A stretch of 64,000 bases of DNA, taken from Aralia elata. Taxonomy: Eukaryota; Streptophyta; Magnoliopsida; Apiales; Araliaceae. Made by a program: the position numbers and the translations under genes. The stretch is taken from the NCBI GenBank assembly GCA_034770075.1, contig CM068382.1:91174692-91238691 (forward strand), given 5' to 3'. The notes beneath the pieces are model-generated. The model saw nothing but the letters and a program-made list of their open reading frames with translations, did no database searches and was not told where the DNA came from. This document shows positions 22,244 through 32,736 of the stretch, piece by piece (position 1 is the stretch's first letter; every line of letters begins with the position of its first letter).

Positions 22244-23670
22244 GATATGATGGTAATATGATATTGTCAAATTTAAAGATATTATGTTATTTTATTATTA
22301 TGACCAATAAAAAGTGTACTCTGTTTGTATGAAGAACTTTTTATAAATAATTTTTTTACTTTTAGGACAGAGAAAATAGTACTTATCACACCTTAAAAAT
22401 TGTTTATAAAATATTTTTTATAAATAATTGTTAATTAATATACTCTATGTATTTCAAAATAAAAGATCACTGTTAAATTTTTAAAAGTCAATTTAAAATA
22501 TTTTCGTTCTCAAACTAATATAAATTATTTTACTTTTAGTCAATACCATGTCAAATATTATAAGCTATTTAAAAATATAACCGATTATAATATTTTATTA
22601 TTTTTTAATTATATCATTTTTTGTTTAAAAATGTCTAAAATTGACGCTTATAAAGCCACTAATGAACTTATATTATGATGTGAATTAAGTATTATATATT
22701 ATTGAAAGATATTTGTGGCAGAGTTATATATACTAATTCTTTAATTATTTAGAGTGCATAATAGTAATTTTGGAAAAGAATATTTGATTATAAAGTGAGA
22801 TCATCTATTGTATGACGTGGGAGCAATTGATAGGTAGTTATTTTGGTGTAGTTAAATTATAACTTGCGATAAATTATATAGTTAATCTCGATTTTTTATA
22901 TTTTTTTCCCACTATTTCACTTTCTACTCTCACGTATCCAGTATCCACTAACCTATTTTCATTATCTTTCTCTCTTTTCATTATTTAAGTTTTCTTTAAT
23001 TACTTAGTTTTTTATCTTAAAATTTTTAATTATTAGTATCTAAAAATAATTAACACACTTTAGCGTTATCCTATCTCTCAATCTGTGGTGAGAGATGAAT
23101 TTGCATCATCGTTTGATAACAATGTTGGAACAATGTTGTTGAAAGGAGATAGTTGGTTATTAGAAATGAGACGTAAGGATGAAGAAGAAATAATGTTGTT
23201 GGAGGAAAAAGATGCCATTTGTGACGTAAGTCAATAGTGCTCAGATTTCATAAAAGAAATCAACTTATTTAAAATCATCAACTTATCTAAAATCATTAAG
23301 TCATTTTTTTAAGCGGTTAAACAGAGTAACCAACGATGTATATCATACTAATACTTCCCCCTTCAATGCAACGTGCGGTTGAACCTCTCTCAAATATAAT
23401 GTATGGTCGAAAAAATTTAAACTCAATATCTTGCACATCTTGATCCAAGTAATATATTCAAGAGCCAAAGGTAACAAAATATATATTATATGCGAAAGAT
23501 TTATCTATAATTATTTAAAAATTAGCTAAGTATTTCGTGCGAAATACGAGTTTATTTTTTAAAAAATAAACAAGGGGATATGATACCCTCAAATTATTGC
23601 ACAAAAATTGGTACAAGTTTAACCCTAACAAACTACAGCTGTTATAAACCACATATCACCATCAGCTCAC
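22244..23670. other. AT-rich spacer, no gene seen
   Basis: Contains a decayed Stowaway-like piece (about 22440-22660, starting TACTCTATGTATTTCAAAATAAAAGATCA) and otherwise A/T-rich DNA. No open frame resembles a protein family. Confidence 0.5.
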
Positions 23671-24099
23671 TATTTTATTATTGGAGATCTTAAGCCATAT
23701 AAAATTCTAGTACCATATGTTATGATCTGTCAATGAGGTCGGTTCCTCTGTATATGAATTCTTTGGAACTTCTATGTCCCTCGTACAAATTTCAACACTA
23801 CAGAAACCACTAAAGATGTTATATATCCCCAAGAAGATATGGTGACCACTAAAAGGAAGAACCCTAGACAAAGTGAAAGGTGATAAAAGGAATTCTATTC
23901 GCATCATCTTCCAATAAAATACGGAACGAATATGGAATATGTAACTAAAAAAAGGCTAAAGCTCCAACTGGTGTTCCATTTCTGTCACAGTAGAATATAT
24001 ACACACTAGTGATAAAGAAACTTTGACTGAAGGATGAAATCAAAGTTGAGACAAACCAAAATTGTCTGTTTGACAAGTGGGGTGCGTTTGGGAGTAAGA

Positions 24100-26234
24100 T
24101 CAAACCCATCCCTGTTTGTACCGGCTGAAAAGATCTTCAGTTTGTGCGTTCTTGAATGCGCTGCAGGCTATAAGATATACCCATATCAGAACCACCACCA
24201 CTACAATCAAAATCACATTGGCCTTTCTCCATTCCTTTCGTAGGTTCCCCAGTAGACCAGCCTTGCAAGAATCACAATTATAGCACAATTGGGTTGGATC
24301 ATTATTCCAGATAGAGCAATCCACATCAGCAATTGGATTCACTGGGTTTATCCACATTGTTGGGTTGACATACTGGTACCCGCAAATGGTTGGAGGCTTG
24401 CAACATCCTGACTGTAAACATGTGTATAATATTTGTCAAACTACAAATTCAAGATGTTGTAGAATGTCATAACATCTTAAAAAGAATAAGTGGAGTCAGA
24501 GTTGAATACTAAAGAGAGGGAGGGACCAATAAGGTGCTCCCTCCGCCCCAAATTAAATGAAGTAATGCGATGTAACTGACAAAAATTGTCTAATTTATCT
24601 AAACATTCATGGATTATACTGTACAATCCATGAATACTTTGTCTAGGTAAAACCGTGATTTTCAAGAATTACAGAGTACACATTTAAAGATGATATTTTT
24701 CAATATAAAATTTCCTAGATTTTCTCTAGATCTAAAGTTCCAAACTGTTAATTTGAGGGAAATAATCAAGAAAAATATTGTAGCTCTATGGCACAGTCTT
24801 AAAATCCGTACTAATACATTGATGAAAGAAAAACACACACCACCAAACAAGTGTCACCATGTGCATCCATAATTCTGCAGCTGTCAACCATAAAATTCTA
24901 TTTTATCTGTTTCACTATAGACAATATTTGATCTCAATAATCCTAGCATAATTGTGTTAGGTGCATACTTTTCTGAGCTCATTAGAGAAAGAAGGAAATG
25001 ACTCCTTAACAATCCACTGACCCACCAGCCTCACAATTTATACTTTTACTCGATTATTGCATGGACCAAATTGATCAATCAAGATGAATATATACTATCT
25101 AGGCGCACTAGGCAACTCATTATGATTTAAAATTATGTTTGGGATGCTAGTTTTCGCCTTAAAAAAGTAGCACAGTCAAATCAAATGAATTAGATCAATA
25201 TACAATCAAGGGCTATATAGAATGGGGTTTGGTATAAAATTGACTACACGTTAGGCAACACACCCTCATGGTAGGTCCCTTCAACATTTTGTTTACTATT
25301 TAAAATAGCGGTCCTAGTTTGGAATTTTGGACATGTCCATCCTCTCCTCTCTTGATACTAAACAAGTGTTGAGCACAAAATTCAGGAACAGAGTAATACA
25401 GTCAGAGCAGAGAAGCTTCTTGTACAATTATAAGCATTAAACTTTCACTTGTATGAATATATATGGATTGAATTTGCAAAAAAAAAAAAATGTTCTTTTT
25501 CCAAGTTATTTCAGAACTCAGTACATGTGTTTGATTATCACAGATTCACAATTCACAAAACTTAAGCCAGAATGGAGAAAACAGAGGAATCAATATTCTA
25601 TATAAATATCCATCAGTACTAATTGCTACCAACAATATTTGAAGAAAAAAAACATGAATTTCCTAGAGATTGAGGGAATTCAAACAAAACCCACATTTAT
25701 ATGAATCTAATTTTACACATTTATTATCCAAGTTACCTGAATAGGAGAGAGATGAGCAGGAAAAAATTGCTCAGCAGAGACATATTCTTGATTGAGCTTT
25801 GGGCAAATGTGAGAATCCGCGAGACAGGCCCTTATGTCACCCCAATTATCGGAATTGGTGATGTGATTTCTCAGCCAATCGGAAAACCCACTAAGCCGGT
25901 AGTCGCTGTACCCGCGGCCGGGAACGGAGTAGGCGCCGGAGGAGCGGGCGACAATGAAGGCGAGAACAAGGAGGATGAGGAGAGTGACAATGAGAAAGGC
26001 CATGGAGAAGAGGAAAAAAGCCAGCAGTCCTTGCTTGTTCCAGTAAGCGCCGACGAAGCCGGCTAAGGTGACGAGGAGGAAGAGGATTCCGATGAAGACC
26101 ACGGGGAATCGGAGCCAGTGGATGCACTGGTTGTCTTGCTTGGAAGCCAGCCAGATTCCGGCGGAGATAATCGGGATGGAACACATCAGGGCTATGAAGT
26201 TTAACACTGCTGTTATGTTGTTGCTCACTGCCAT
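24100..26234 (-). CDS. Tetraspanin (plant TET8-like)
   Basis: Two exons on the minus strand, 25737-26234 (166 codons) and 24100-24411 (103 codons plus TGA), give 269 aa; the intron is GT-AG. Four membrane segments lie near residues 9-30, 43-66, 71-95 and 232-256. The large extracellular loop, about 96-231, has the plant signature GCCKPP at the start of exon 2 (residues 168-173), plus LCYNCDSCKAG before the last helix. The size, the single intron just before the GCCK motif and a short cytosolic tail (SRYKQGWV) are typical. Plant tetraspanins organise plasma-membrane microdomains and mark exosomes in TET8's case. A broken copy lies 5 kb away. The intron holds the two blocks found rearranged in that copy. 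No defect is seen in the exons. Confidence 0.94.
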
Positions 26235-26433
26235 GGTGTCACTTTTTTAGGAGAGAGAATTTAAGTGTGTAAGTTTGTGAGAGAGAAAATCTGGGTGGTG
26301 GTTAGTGGTGATGATATATGGCGGTAGACGGTGGGGGAAGGTCGGAAGGGAGGTTTGATTCAGTTTAATTTATGGTGTGAAAGCTGCTCAATTTTGGTGG
26401 ATCTCTGCTTGTCAGTTTTCATTCTTGTTGACA

Positions 26434-26444
26434 CTTATATATAC
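26434..26444 (-). promoter_or_regulatory. TATA box of the tetraspanin gene
   Basis: The minus strand reads GTATATATAAG about 200 bp before the ATG at 26234, with a purine/pyrimidine-rich leader between. Motif and spacing only. Confidence 0.5.
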
Positions 26445-27694
26445 TCCATCCCAGCTAATTTTGCAATTTCATTTATAAAAGAAAAAAAAATAATGGTAAA
26501 AATTATTTTAAAATATATCTATATAATAAGATATAACTCATTTTGAATTTAAGCGGGAAAACACAAAGACCGTTCAGATTCATTCTAATTGATTTGGACA
26601 GAAAAATACAATGACGGCTCAAATTTATTCTAATTTTCAAATTGTTGAAACAAAGAGAGGAAGATTTTGTTACGTCGTGCCTTCAGGCACAAGCAATTAA
26701 CATTTTCTATTAATTTGTATCACTATTAGGTCAAAAAATAAATAAAATTTTAAATTTTATCTCTTTTTCCTTTTCCCTCAATATCACACAAATTTCACAA
26801 CTTCTACACATACAATTGGACTTCTATCTTTGAAAAATATATAGCGTCCTATAATAAAATTTGCATAAGACTTATTGATTTTCCTTTATAAGAAAATGTG
26901 AAAATAAATTTATTATCTGTTAAAAATTATGTCAAAAGTGCTTGCATATAAAATTCAAGGTCCACGAAACTTTAACATTACCTGATAAAGTGTACTACTA
27001 ATAGTAAACATCCACCCTATAAATTACACCTTTTGCTTATTCACATAGATGGTGTATAAAAATAAATCTGCTATATAAATGGAAAAGGGCATGTTTCTTT
27101 CTTTTTCCACCTCTTTGACTAAAATTTTCTTGCCAATTTACAATAACTGGTGATCAGTTCGAATGTTGCTCTTTTCAAATTACAAGCATAGCCACAAAGA
27201 GAGAGAGAGAAATGGAGGAGGGAGAAGGACAAAAGTGAAATATATTAATGTTGTGTTTGCTTAACTCTTAATATCTTTTAACCGTTTCATATCTAATTCG
27301 GTAAGAGTATAAAGTTATTTGATAAAATTTTGTTTGTCATTTATCGTCTCTTAATCGGTAAAAAAAAGATATAAATCTAAATCATTAAAAGTTGCTTCTT
27401 AATAAAAAATTTAAATCTATGGAGCCTCTATAAATATTGTACTCTTTTTATTCTAAATTTTAAGATCATTATTGAGTTTAGAAAAGTCAATTTGAAATAT
27501 TTTAAAATTTAAAAGTCATTCAGATGTTTTATACTTTTTAGTTACTAAACAATTTTTTAAGTTCAAATGTTATTTTACTCAGATGATCCAATTTATTAAG
27601 ATTTACTAACTATTTAAATCTTAATTACTCAATTTTATCAAATATCACTTAAAATAAACTATAAATTACTAAAATAAATTGCACGAAAAAGACA

Positions 27695-27895
27695 ATAGAG
27701 ACCTCATTTTTCGTTTAGGAGCAGGTGCAACGAGCGGATGCCTCGCGGCTTTAATGCCCAAGAGAATTCGCCGAAAGCCACGTTGCCACAAAGCTTTTCC
27801 TTCAACAACCCGCTTACCAAAGCGATTCACACCTTATATTATTATATATAATTATTATTAACCGACGCGCCTTTAGCCCTAGGCACAACGCTACA
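27695..27895. other. GC-richer island of unknown origin
   Basis: About 200 bp with many CG steps (AACGAGCGG, CGCGGC, CCGACGCGCC) stand out inside very AT-rich DNA. The small plus-strand frame across it (27679-27861) gives arginine/proline-rich residues with no family I know. It may be a transposon fragment. Confidence 0.35.
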
Positions 27896-28271
27896 AATAA
27901 TTTTACTAGGACAAAGTATAATAAATCTCCCTCAAGTACTCCCACATTTTTCGTTTAAATCCCTAAATAAAATGAGCGTTGGAAAATGAGCTGAGGCTAG
28001 TCGAGCTTGAATTTGTTTAAAAATTAAATTAGTTAAACTGAATCATGTTTTTAACGAGTTTAAAATTTAATATACAAATTAGGCTCACTTATAAATAAGT
28101 CGAGTTTGAGTTCGAGGCACACTAAAACGAGCAGAGTCTAATCTAGTAGAGGCCCGAATTCTTTAACTTTATTATTATAAAAATAAAAAATAAAACCAAT
28201 TAAATGTTAAATGAGTCAAATTCGAGCTAGACACCCTACTATTCATGTTTGACTCATCAACTATCAATTAT

Positions 28272-29540
28272 ATAATTTAAAGCACAAATTTGGTTTAGTT
28301 TGATTTCACCAATTTTTAGTTCAACTTTTTTAATTCATATTAGCATAAGTACTATCCATATTTGAATCAATTAAATACTATCCAAATTTAAAAATATTCA
28401 TATTTGTATAGGATAATTTTATTACTATAATTTTATTAAAATATTAAGATGTCGAAAAAACCTTTTAACATATCATGCGATTTAATTATATTAATATTAG
28501 TCATGAACTTTATTATTAAATTAATATCAGAAATAATTTAATTCATTAAAACTTGAAATTTTATCAAATCACATGATTAATTACATTACTAATATATGTG
28601 AATTTGAAGCATAATAACTGTAACATTAGTTAAAAAAACATAGGGGATTCATTCCTAATTAATTATCATAATTAAATTAAATTTTGAGTTTCATAATTCT
28701 ATTCAGATTAAAATTTCAAGCAAATTTTGTCAATATAAATGCTAATATAGAAATATTCCATTACAAAATTAAATAAAATTAAAATAATTATTTTCTCATA
28801 ATCATAACTAAATAAATCTATAATAATTCATTCAAATATTTAGCTTAAAAATTGATTGAAAGAACCTGCAATATATAATTCAATTATTAATTATTTGAAT
28901 AAATATTTAACTATTTAATAACTACAACTATGTTCTCGAAATCACAATTAATTTTTTTTAATATTAATATAATAAATAATAATTTATGACACCCGTGTTT
29001 TGCACGTAGTTGGTGAGCTTGTATAATTAAAAGCACAAACTTAGTTTGATTTGATTTTACCAATTTTTGGTTCATCTTTCCTAATTCATATTAGCATAAG
29101 TACTATCAAAATTTGTATCAATTAAATACTATCCAAATTTAAAAATATTCTTGTCCCTAAAAGTAATAGAAAAAAAGAACATCTTTTTCTTTCATATTCA
29201 AATTAGTATAAATACTCTACAAATTTGAATAATTACTACATGTTATCCATCAATAATTATTACATGTGTTTTTTTAATATTTTTATTTAGTTTATATATC
29301 TTAATAATTAGTATAGGGTAATTTTATTGCTACAATTTAATTAAAATATTAAGATGTTGAAAAAATCTCTTAACATATCACACAATTTAATTATATTAAT
29401 ATTAATCATGAACTTTATTATTAAATTAATATCATAAATAATTTAATTTATTAAAATTTAAAATTTTATCAAATCACATAATTAATTATATTAATAATAT
29501 ATGTGAATTTAAAACATAATAACTATAATATTAGTTGAAA
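28272..29540. repeat. Direct repeat pair, 28272-28632 and 29022-29540
   Basis: Both blocks start near AAAGCACAAA and share TTCATATTAGCATAAGTACT, ATTAAATACTATCCAAATTT, ATATTAAGATGT and TTATCAAATCACAT in the same order. The second has an extra piece of about 150 bp (29150-29305). GACACCCGTGTTTTGCACG just before copy 2 has a small CGTG/CACG stem reminiscent of a decayed Helitron end. No coding sequence. Confidence 0.7.
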
Positions 29541-29617
29541 AATTATAGTGAATCGTTTACAACTCTACCTAACACCCATATTCGTGATTTGGGAGTGTAA
29601 GTATACAAAATGTCATT

Positions 29618-29621
<4 letters not shown>

Positions 29622-29655
<34 letters not shown>
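29622..29655. repeat. (TA)n tract at the left edge of the viral insertion
   Basis: About 16 TA units directly adjoin the first viral base. With the tract at 38291 it brackets the whole insertion. Endogenous pararetroviruses have been reported at TA repeats in rice and other plants. Confidence 0.9.
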
Positions 29656-29656
<1 letters not shown>

Positions 29657-29925
29657 GATTTAGAAATCAATTCTGTTTCTGTTAATAAAGGAAATTTCTG
29701 TTTCAAATCTTCTCGGATTCTAACAAAAGGATTGTCAGAAGGAGGAGGAAGGGATTTCGGTAAGATATCCAAACAGGCCTTGGCATGATCTTCAACAGTT
29801 TTGATAAGTTCTGTTAAATGAGGGTTCATACCCTTATCCCACCACTTGGTAAAAAAGACGCGTTTTAAACGAGGGATTTTGTTCTGGTGATCACACTTTA
29901 AGTCCCACTTCCAAATCCAAGGGAT
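29656..29925 (-). pseudogene. Inverted fragment of the unassigned viral ORF
   Basis: The minus strand repeats, with two amino-acid changes, about 88 residues found on the plus strand at 30203-30463 (PWIWKW... to ...ETELISKS). It starts at the TA tract and meets the plus-strand copy at about 29926-29943. Together with the direct copy it makes an inverted repeat of about 260 bp with a loop of about 270 bp. Confidence 0.9.
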
Positions 29926-29943
29926 TATATTGATTCCTTTACC

Positions 29944-30705
29944 TATTTGTTTTACTATCAAAATCCCGTTCATAACCATTCCTGGTTTATCCGAATTGTC
30001 CCTGATGTCTTGAAAAACGAATTACCTAACTGGTTCCTCGTTTGGTGGGATAAATTTGGTATTTCTTTTGATACCTTACCAGAACCTATTCAAACTGTTT
30101 TTAAAGATTGGCAAAACGCCTACTCTCACATACCTCAAAACAAAAATTACTCTATGAGTAAGATTTTTATTCATTTTATTATCCGTTTCAATATCCCTTG
30201 GATTTGGAAGTGGAACTTAAAGTGTGATCACCAGAACAAAATCCCTCGTTTAAAACGAGTCTTTTTTACCAAGTGGTGGGATAAGGGTATGAACCCTCAT
30301 TTAACAGAACTTATCAAAACTGTTGAAGATCATGCCAAGGCCTGTTTGGATATCTTACCGAAATCTCTTCCTCCTCCTTCTGACAATCCTTTTGTTAGAA
30401 TCCGAGAAGAGTTGAAACAGAAATTTCCTTTATTAACAGAAACAGAATTAATTTCTAAATCCATGGAATTACTGAAGAACCAATTTCTTCAGTCACTTGA
30501 TAAAGATGATGTCTCAATGAAGTCAACTAGCAGCAGAGAGCCAGAGGATGAAAATTCTTTTAATGCTCTAGCAGGAGAAAGTCAGAATCCAGAGGATGAC
30601 GACGATGATGACCAGGACTCTGTTGGCGATTTCTGGGATTCCCTAACAGCAATTATTACCGACAAAATTGATAAAAGAAAAGATAAAGGAAAGAAGAAAT
30701 TATGA
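29944..30705 (+). pseudogene. Unassigned pararetroviral ORF, 5'-truncated
   Basis: The frame is open from the inversion junction to TGA at 30703-30705, about 253 codons, and has no ATG at its 5' end; the first internal Met is near residue 69. It shows a repeated tryptophan-rich pattern (WFLVWWDKFG, then PWIWKW and FTKWWDKG), a proline patch (PPPSDNP), an acidic stretch (EDDDDDDQD) and a lysine-rich end. I do not recognise a catalytic motif. In the circular viral order it lies after the polymerase and before the leader, where some Caulimoviridae have a further ORF or the end of the polyprotein. Its function is unknown. Confidence 0.7.
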
Positions 30706-30904
30706 GAACCTGTCTTTTTCCATCAACAGAAAAGCTGCCGAAAGTTTCCATTGTCGGCCATTTATGCTTTAAACCGCACACCTGTCTACTTTACTTTTGT
30801 AAAAGTTTTTACCCGTGTTGTAACAGTATTCTACTTTTATTAAAGTCATACAGTAATGTTTTCTGCAATTATTAGTAAGAGGTCAAATTAATATTTGACA
30901 CCTG

Positions 30905-31560
30905 TCTCTTACTATTTCATTTTCCGTCTTTAAAAGGGAGCTCTCACCCATTGTTGAAGCAAGTAAGTTTTAAGTTTATAAAATCCATGTTTATAGAATT
31001 TCTGGTTGATATCTCTCTCTCTCTTTTTCAGATCATTTTACTATTGTTAATCATCGTCCTCTTCACCTGTAAGTAATTGATTCTGTTCATCGCATTGTTC
31101 ATCTGAATAATGTTTTACAATTTCATATTCGTAATCATAATTTTCAGTTACAAAATTATCGTCAAGCTTTCGACGACTTTGTTCGTCAATACTTTCTAGA
31201 GCAATTGCTTGAAACAAAGCAATATATTTTGAATATAAAAACAGAAATCAGAACTTTAGTTCTGGACTTAGTCTTGCAGGGAAGATCTCCCCCTTCCCTT
31301 TAAAACAGTATATTCATGAGGCTATATATATAATACTTTAGTCTTTCATTTTTGTGAATATGTTCTTGAATATTCCTGGCACTTACTATTACAGTTTCTA
31401 TTAACATATTAGTTGCATTTATATGATTAGTGGGACGTCACCCAAGTCGCGTTAGGTCAGTCCATTTTGCGTGATCAGCAGTAGGACGTTTACCCTGTAA
31501 GTCGTTGACAGACGTGCTAATCATCTTTATGTTATTAATCTGTTATAGTAAGCCCCCAAA
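30905..31560 (+). promoter_or_regulatory. Viral promoter candidate and long leader
   Basis: CTTTAAAAGG at about 30909-30918 is a TATA-like site, followed some 30 bp on by CATTGTTGAAGCAAG, a plausible start region. The distance to the primer site (about 640 bp) is close to the roughly 600 nt between the 35S start and the primer site in cauliflower mosaic virus. The leader has several short ATG frames and CT-rich tracts. No clear AATAAA was found in it. Inference from spacing. Confidence 0.45.
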
Positions 31561-31574
31561 TGGTATCAGAGCCA
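31561..31574 (+). other. Initiator Met-tRNA primer-binding site
   Basis: TGGTATCAGAGCCA is the usual complement of the 3' end of plant initiator tRNA-Met, used to start minus-strand DNA in caulimoviruses and Copia elements. It lies 71 bp before the movement-protein ATG, where it is expected. Confidence 0.9.
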
Positions 31575-31644
31575 GTACTTATTGAAAAGCATATTTTCTT
31601 AAAATGATTTTCTAAAACTATTATATATATAGCCACCTCAAGCC

Positions 31645-32736
31645 ATGACTGATTCAACCTCTTCTTCTGTTACATCCGTAGCACAAACTGTTAGTTCTAC
31701 AGCAGCATCCACTGAGCTTATTGCTTATAAAGATGTAACCGAAGCCCTTGACAAATGGACTATTCCAAATGTCAAACCAGAAAAGATTTATAAAATCGGA
31801 ACCTTTGATTTCTTTAGTAAAAGAATTATTAAAACTTTCGAACATCAAGTTCCTTTACAGAATAATGATGAAATTCTTTACTTATTAGACGTTAACGATT
31901 TATACCCTTTTCTTAGTAAGTATAAATACGTTCATATAGGCCTTGTTCAAATAGCCTTTAAACCGTTAACTCTATTAGGCCAAAACACCAGTATACAGAC
32001 CACTCTACGAGATGGTCGATGTCTTGATTGGAAACAGTCCCTAATGGGAGCTGTTGAAACAAGCTTATCTCATGGACCAGTTTACTTTGATATTTATCCG
32101 AATCTGAGTATTGCATTAACTGACAATAATTTATCTAAGGTTTTAGAACTTCGTGTCTTAACCCACGGTTATAATTATTTGCCAGGATCTCTTCCTTTTG
32201 CAATCATATTCCGTGTTCATTTAAAGGTTTTAACTACTTTAAATCCTTATATCCGTAAACAGACCAATCAAGGTCAGACTGTGCTTATTGAAACCAACCT
32301 TTTTAGCAGTCAGGTTGCTGTACCCCGTATGATCCCTTGGGATAGTATTACTTTCCCAGAACGATGGAAAGTCTCACAGGCTGTCCCTGTCCGACCTATT
32401 GTTAGACAGTCTCTAGATGATGTTATTCAGACTAGAGATGGTAATGTCTTTATACAGTTTAAAAGACCTTTACAGCGTAGTATTTCTAGCACCTCGTACC
32501 GTATTCCCAGCCAGTATAATGTCGAACTTCCTGAGTCTTCTAGACATTCGACAGCTGACCCTTTAGAATTTATTACTAAAAATTCCAGTAATGATTCTAA
32601 TAATGATCTTTATCCTGAAGATCAAGTACGAGGAATTCACATATCTGAAAACCAAATACCTCATGGTATTTACCAGAATAGGAGACCTTCTAGTCCTTCT
32701 CCTTCTACCGCTAGTGAAATGCAATTTCCCGTTTAA
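31645..32736 (+). CDS. Pararetroviral movement protein (30K family)
   Basis: An uninterrupted frame of 363 aa. The central part (about 60-260) has the features of the caulimovirus 30K movement domain: hydrophobic beta strands such as YVHIGLVQIAFKPL, a conserved LRDGRCLDW region and GPVYFDIYP. The N terminus is Ser/Thr-rich and the C terminus is Ser/Pro-rich and probably disordered (RRPSSPSPSTASE). Such proteins line plasmodesmata and let virions or nucleoprotein pass between cells. The stop TAA shares its last A with the ATG of the next ORF, as in polycistronic pararetroviral RNA translated by coupled reinitiation. The last 84 codons recur at 36725. No frameshift or stop was found, so this ORF is the least damaged part of the locus. 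Confidence 0.88.
   Translation: MTDSTSSSVTSVAQTVSSTAASTELIAYKDVTEALDKWTIPNVKPEKIYKIGTFDFFSKRIIKTFEHQVPLQNNDEILYLLDVNDLYPFLSKYKYVHIGLVQIAFKPLTLLGQNTSIQTTLRDGRCLDWKQSLMGAVETSLSHGPVYFDIYPNLSIALTDNNLSKVLELRVLTHGYNYLPGSLPFAIIFRVHLKVLTTLNPYIRKQTNQGQTVLIETNLFSSQVAVPRMIPWDSITFPERWKVSQAVPVRPIVRQSLDDVIQTRDGNVFIQFKRPLQRSISSTSYRIPSQYNVELPESSRHSTADPLEFITKNSSNDSNNDLYPEDQVRGIHISENQIPHGIYQNRRPSSPSPSTASEMQFPV

Larger units (their letters stand above)
26560..29620. other. Gene-free repeat-rich spacer
   Basis: No coding exon was recognised. It includes a decayed MITE-like piece (about 27430-27670), a GC-richer island (27695-27895), CGAGCT-type repeats (27960-28260) and two related blocks of about 370-500 bp at 28272-28632 and 29022-29540 in direct order. 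Confidence 0.6.

Noticed and set aside
24533..24680. Another Stowaway MITE (CTCCCTCCGCCCC start) in the tetraspanin intron
   Set aside because: A left end is visible but no matching right end was found, so only a fragment at best.
25891..26184. 97-codon minus-strand frame rich in Arg, His and Pro
   Set aside because: It is the wrong frame of tetraspanin exon 1.
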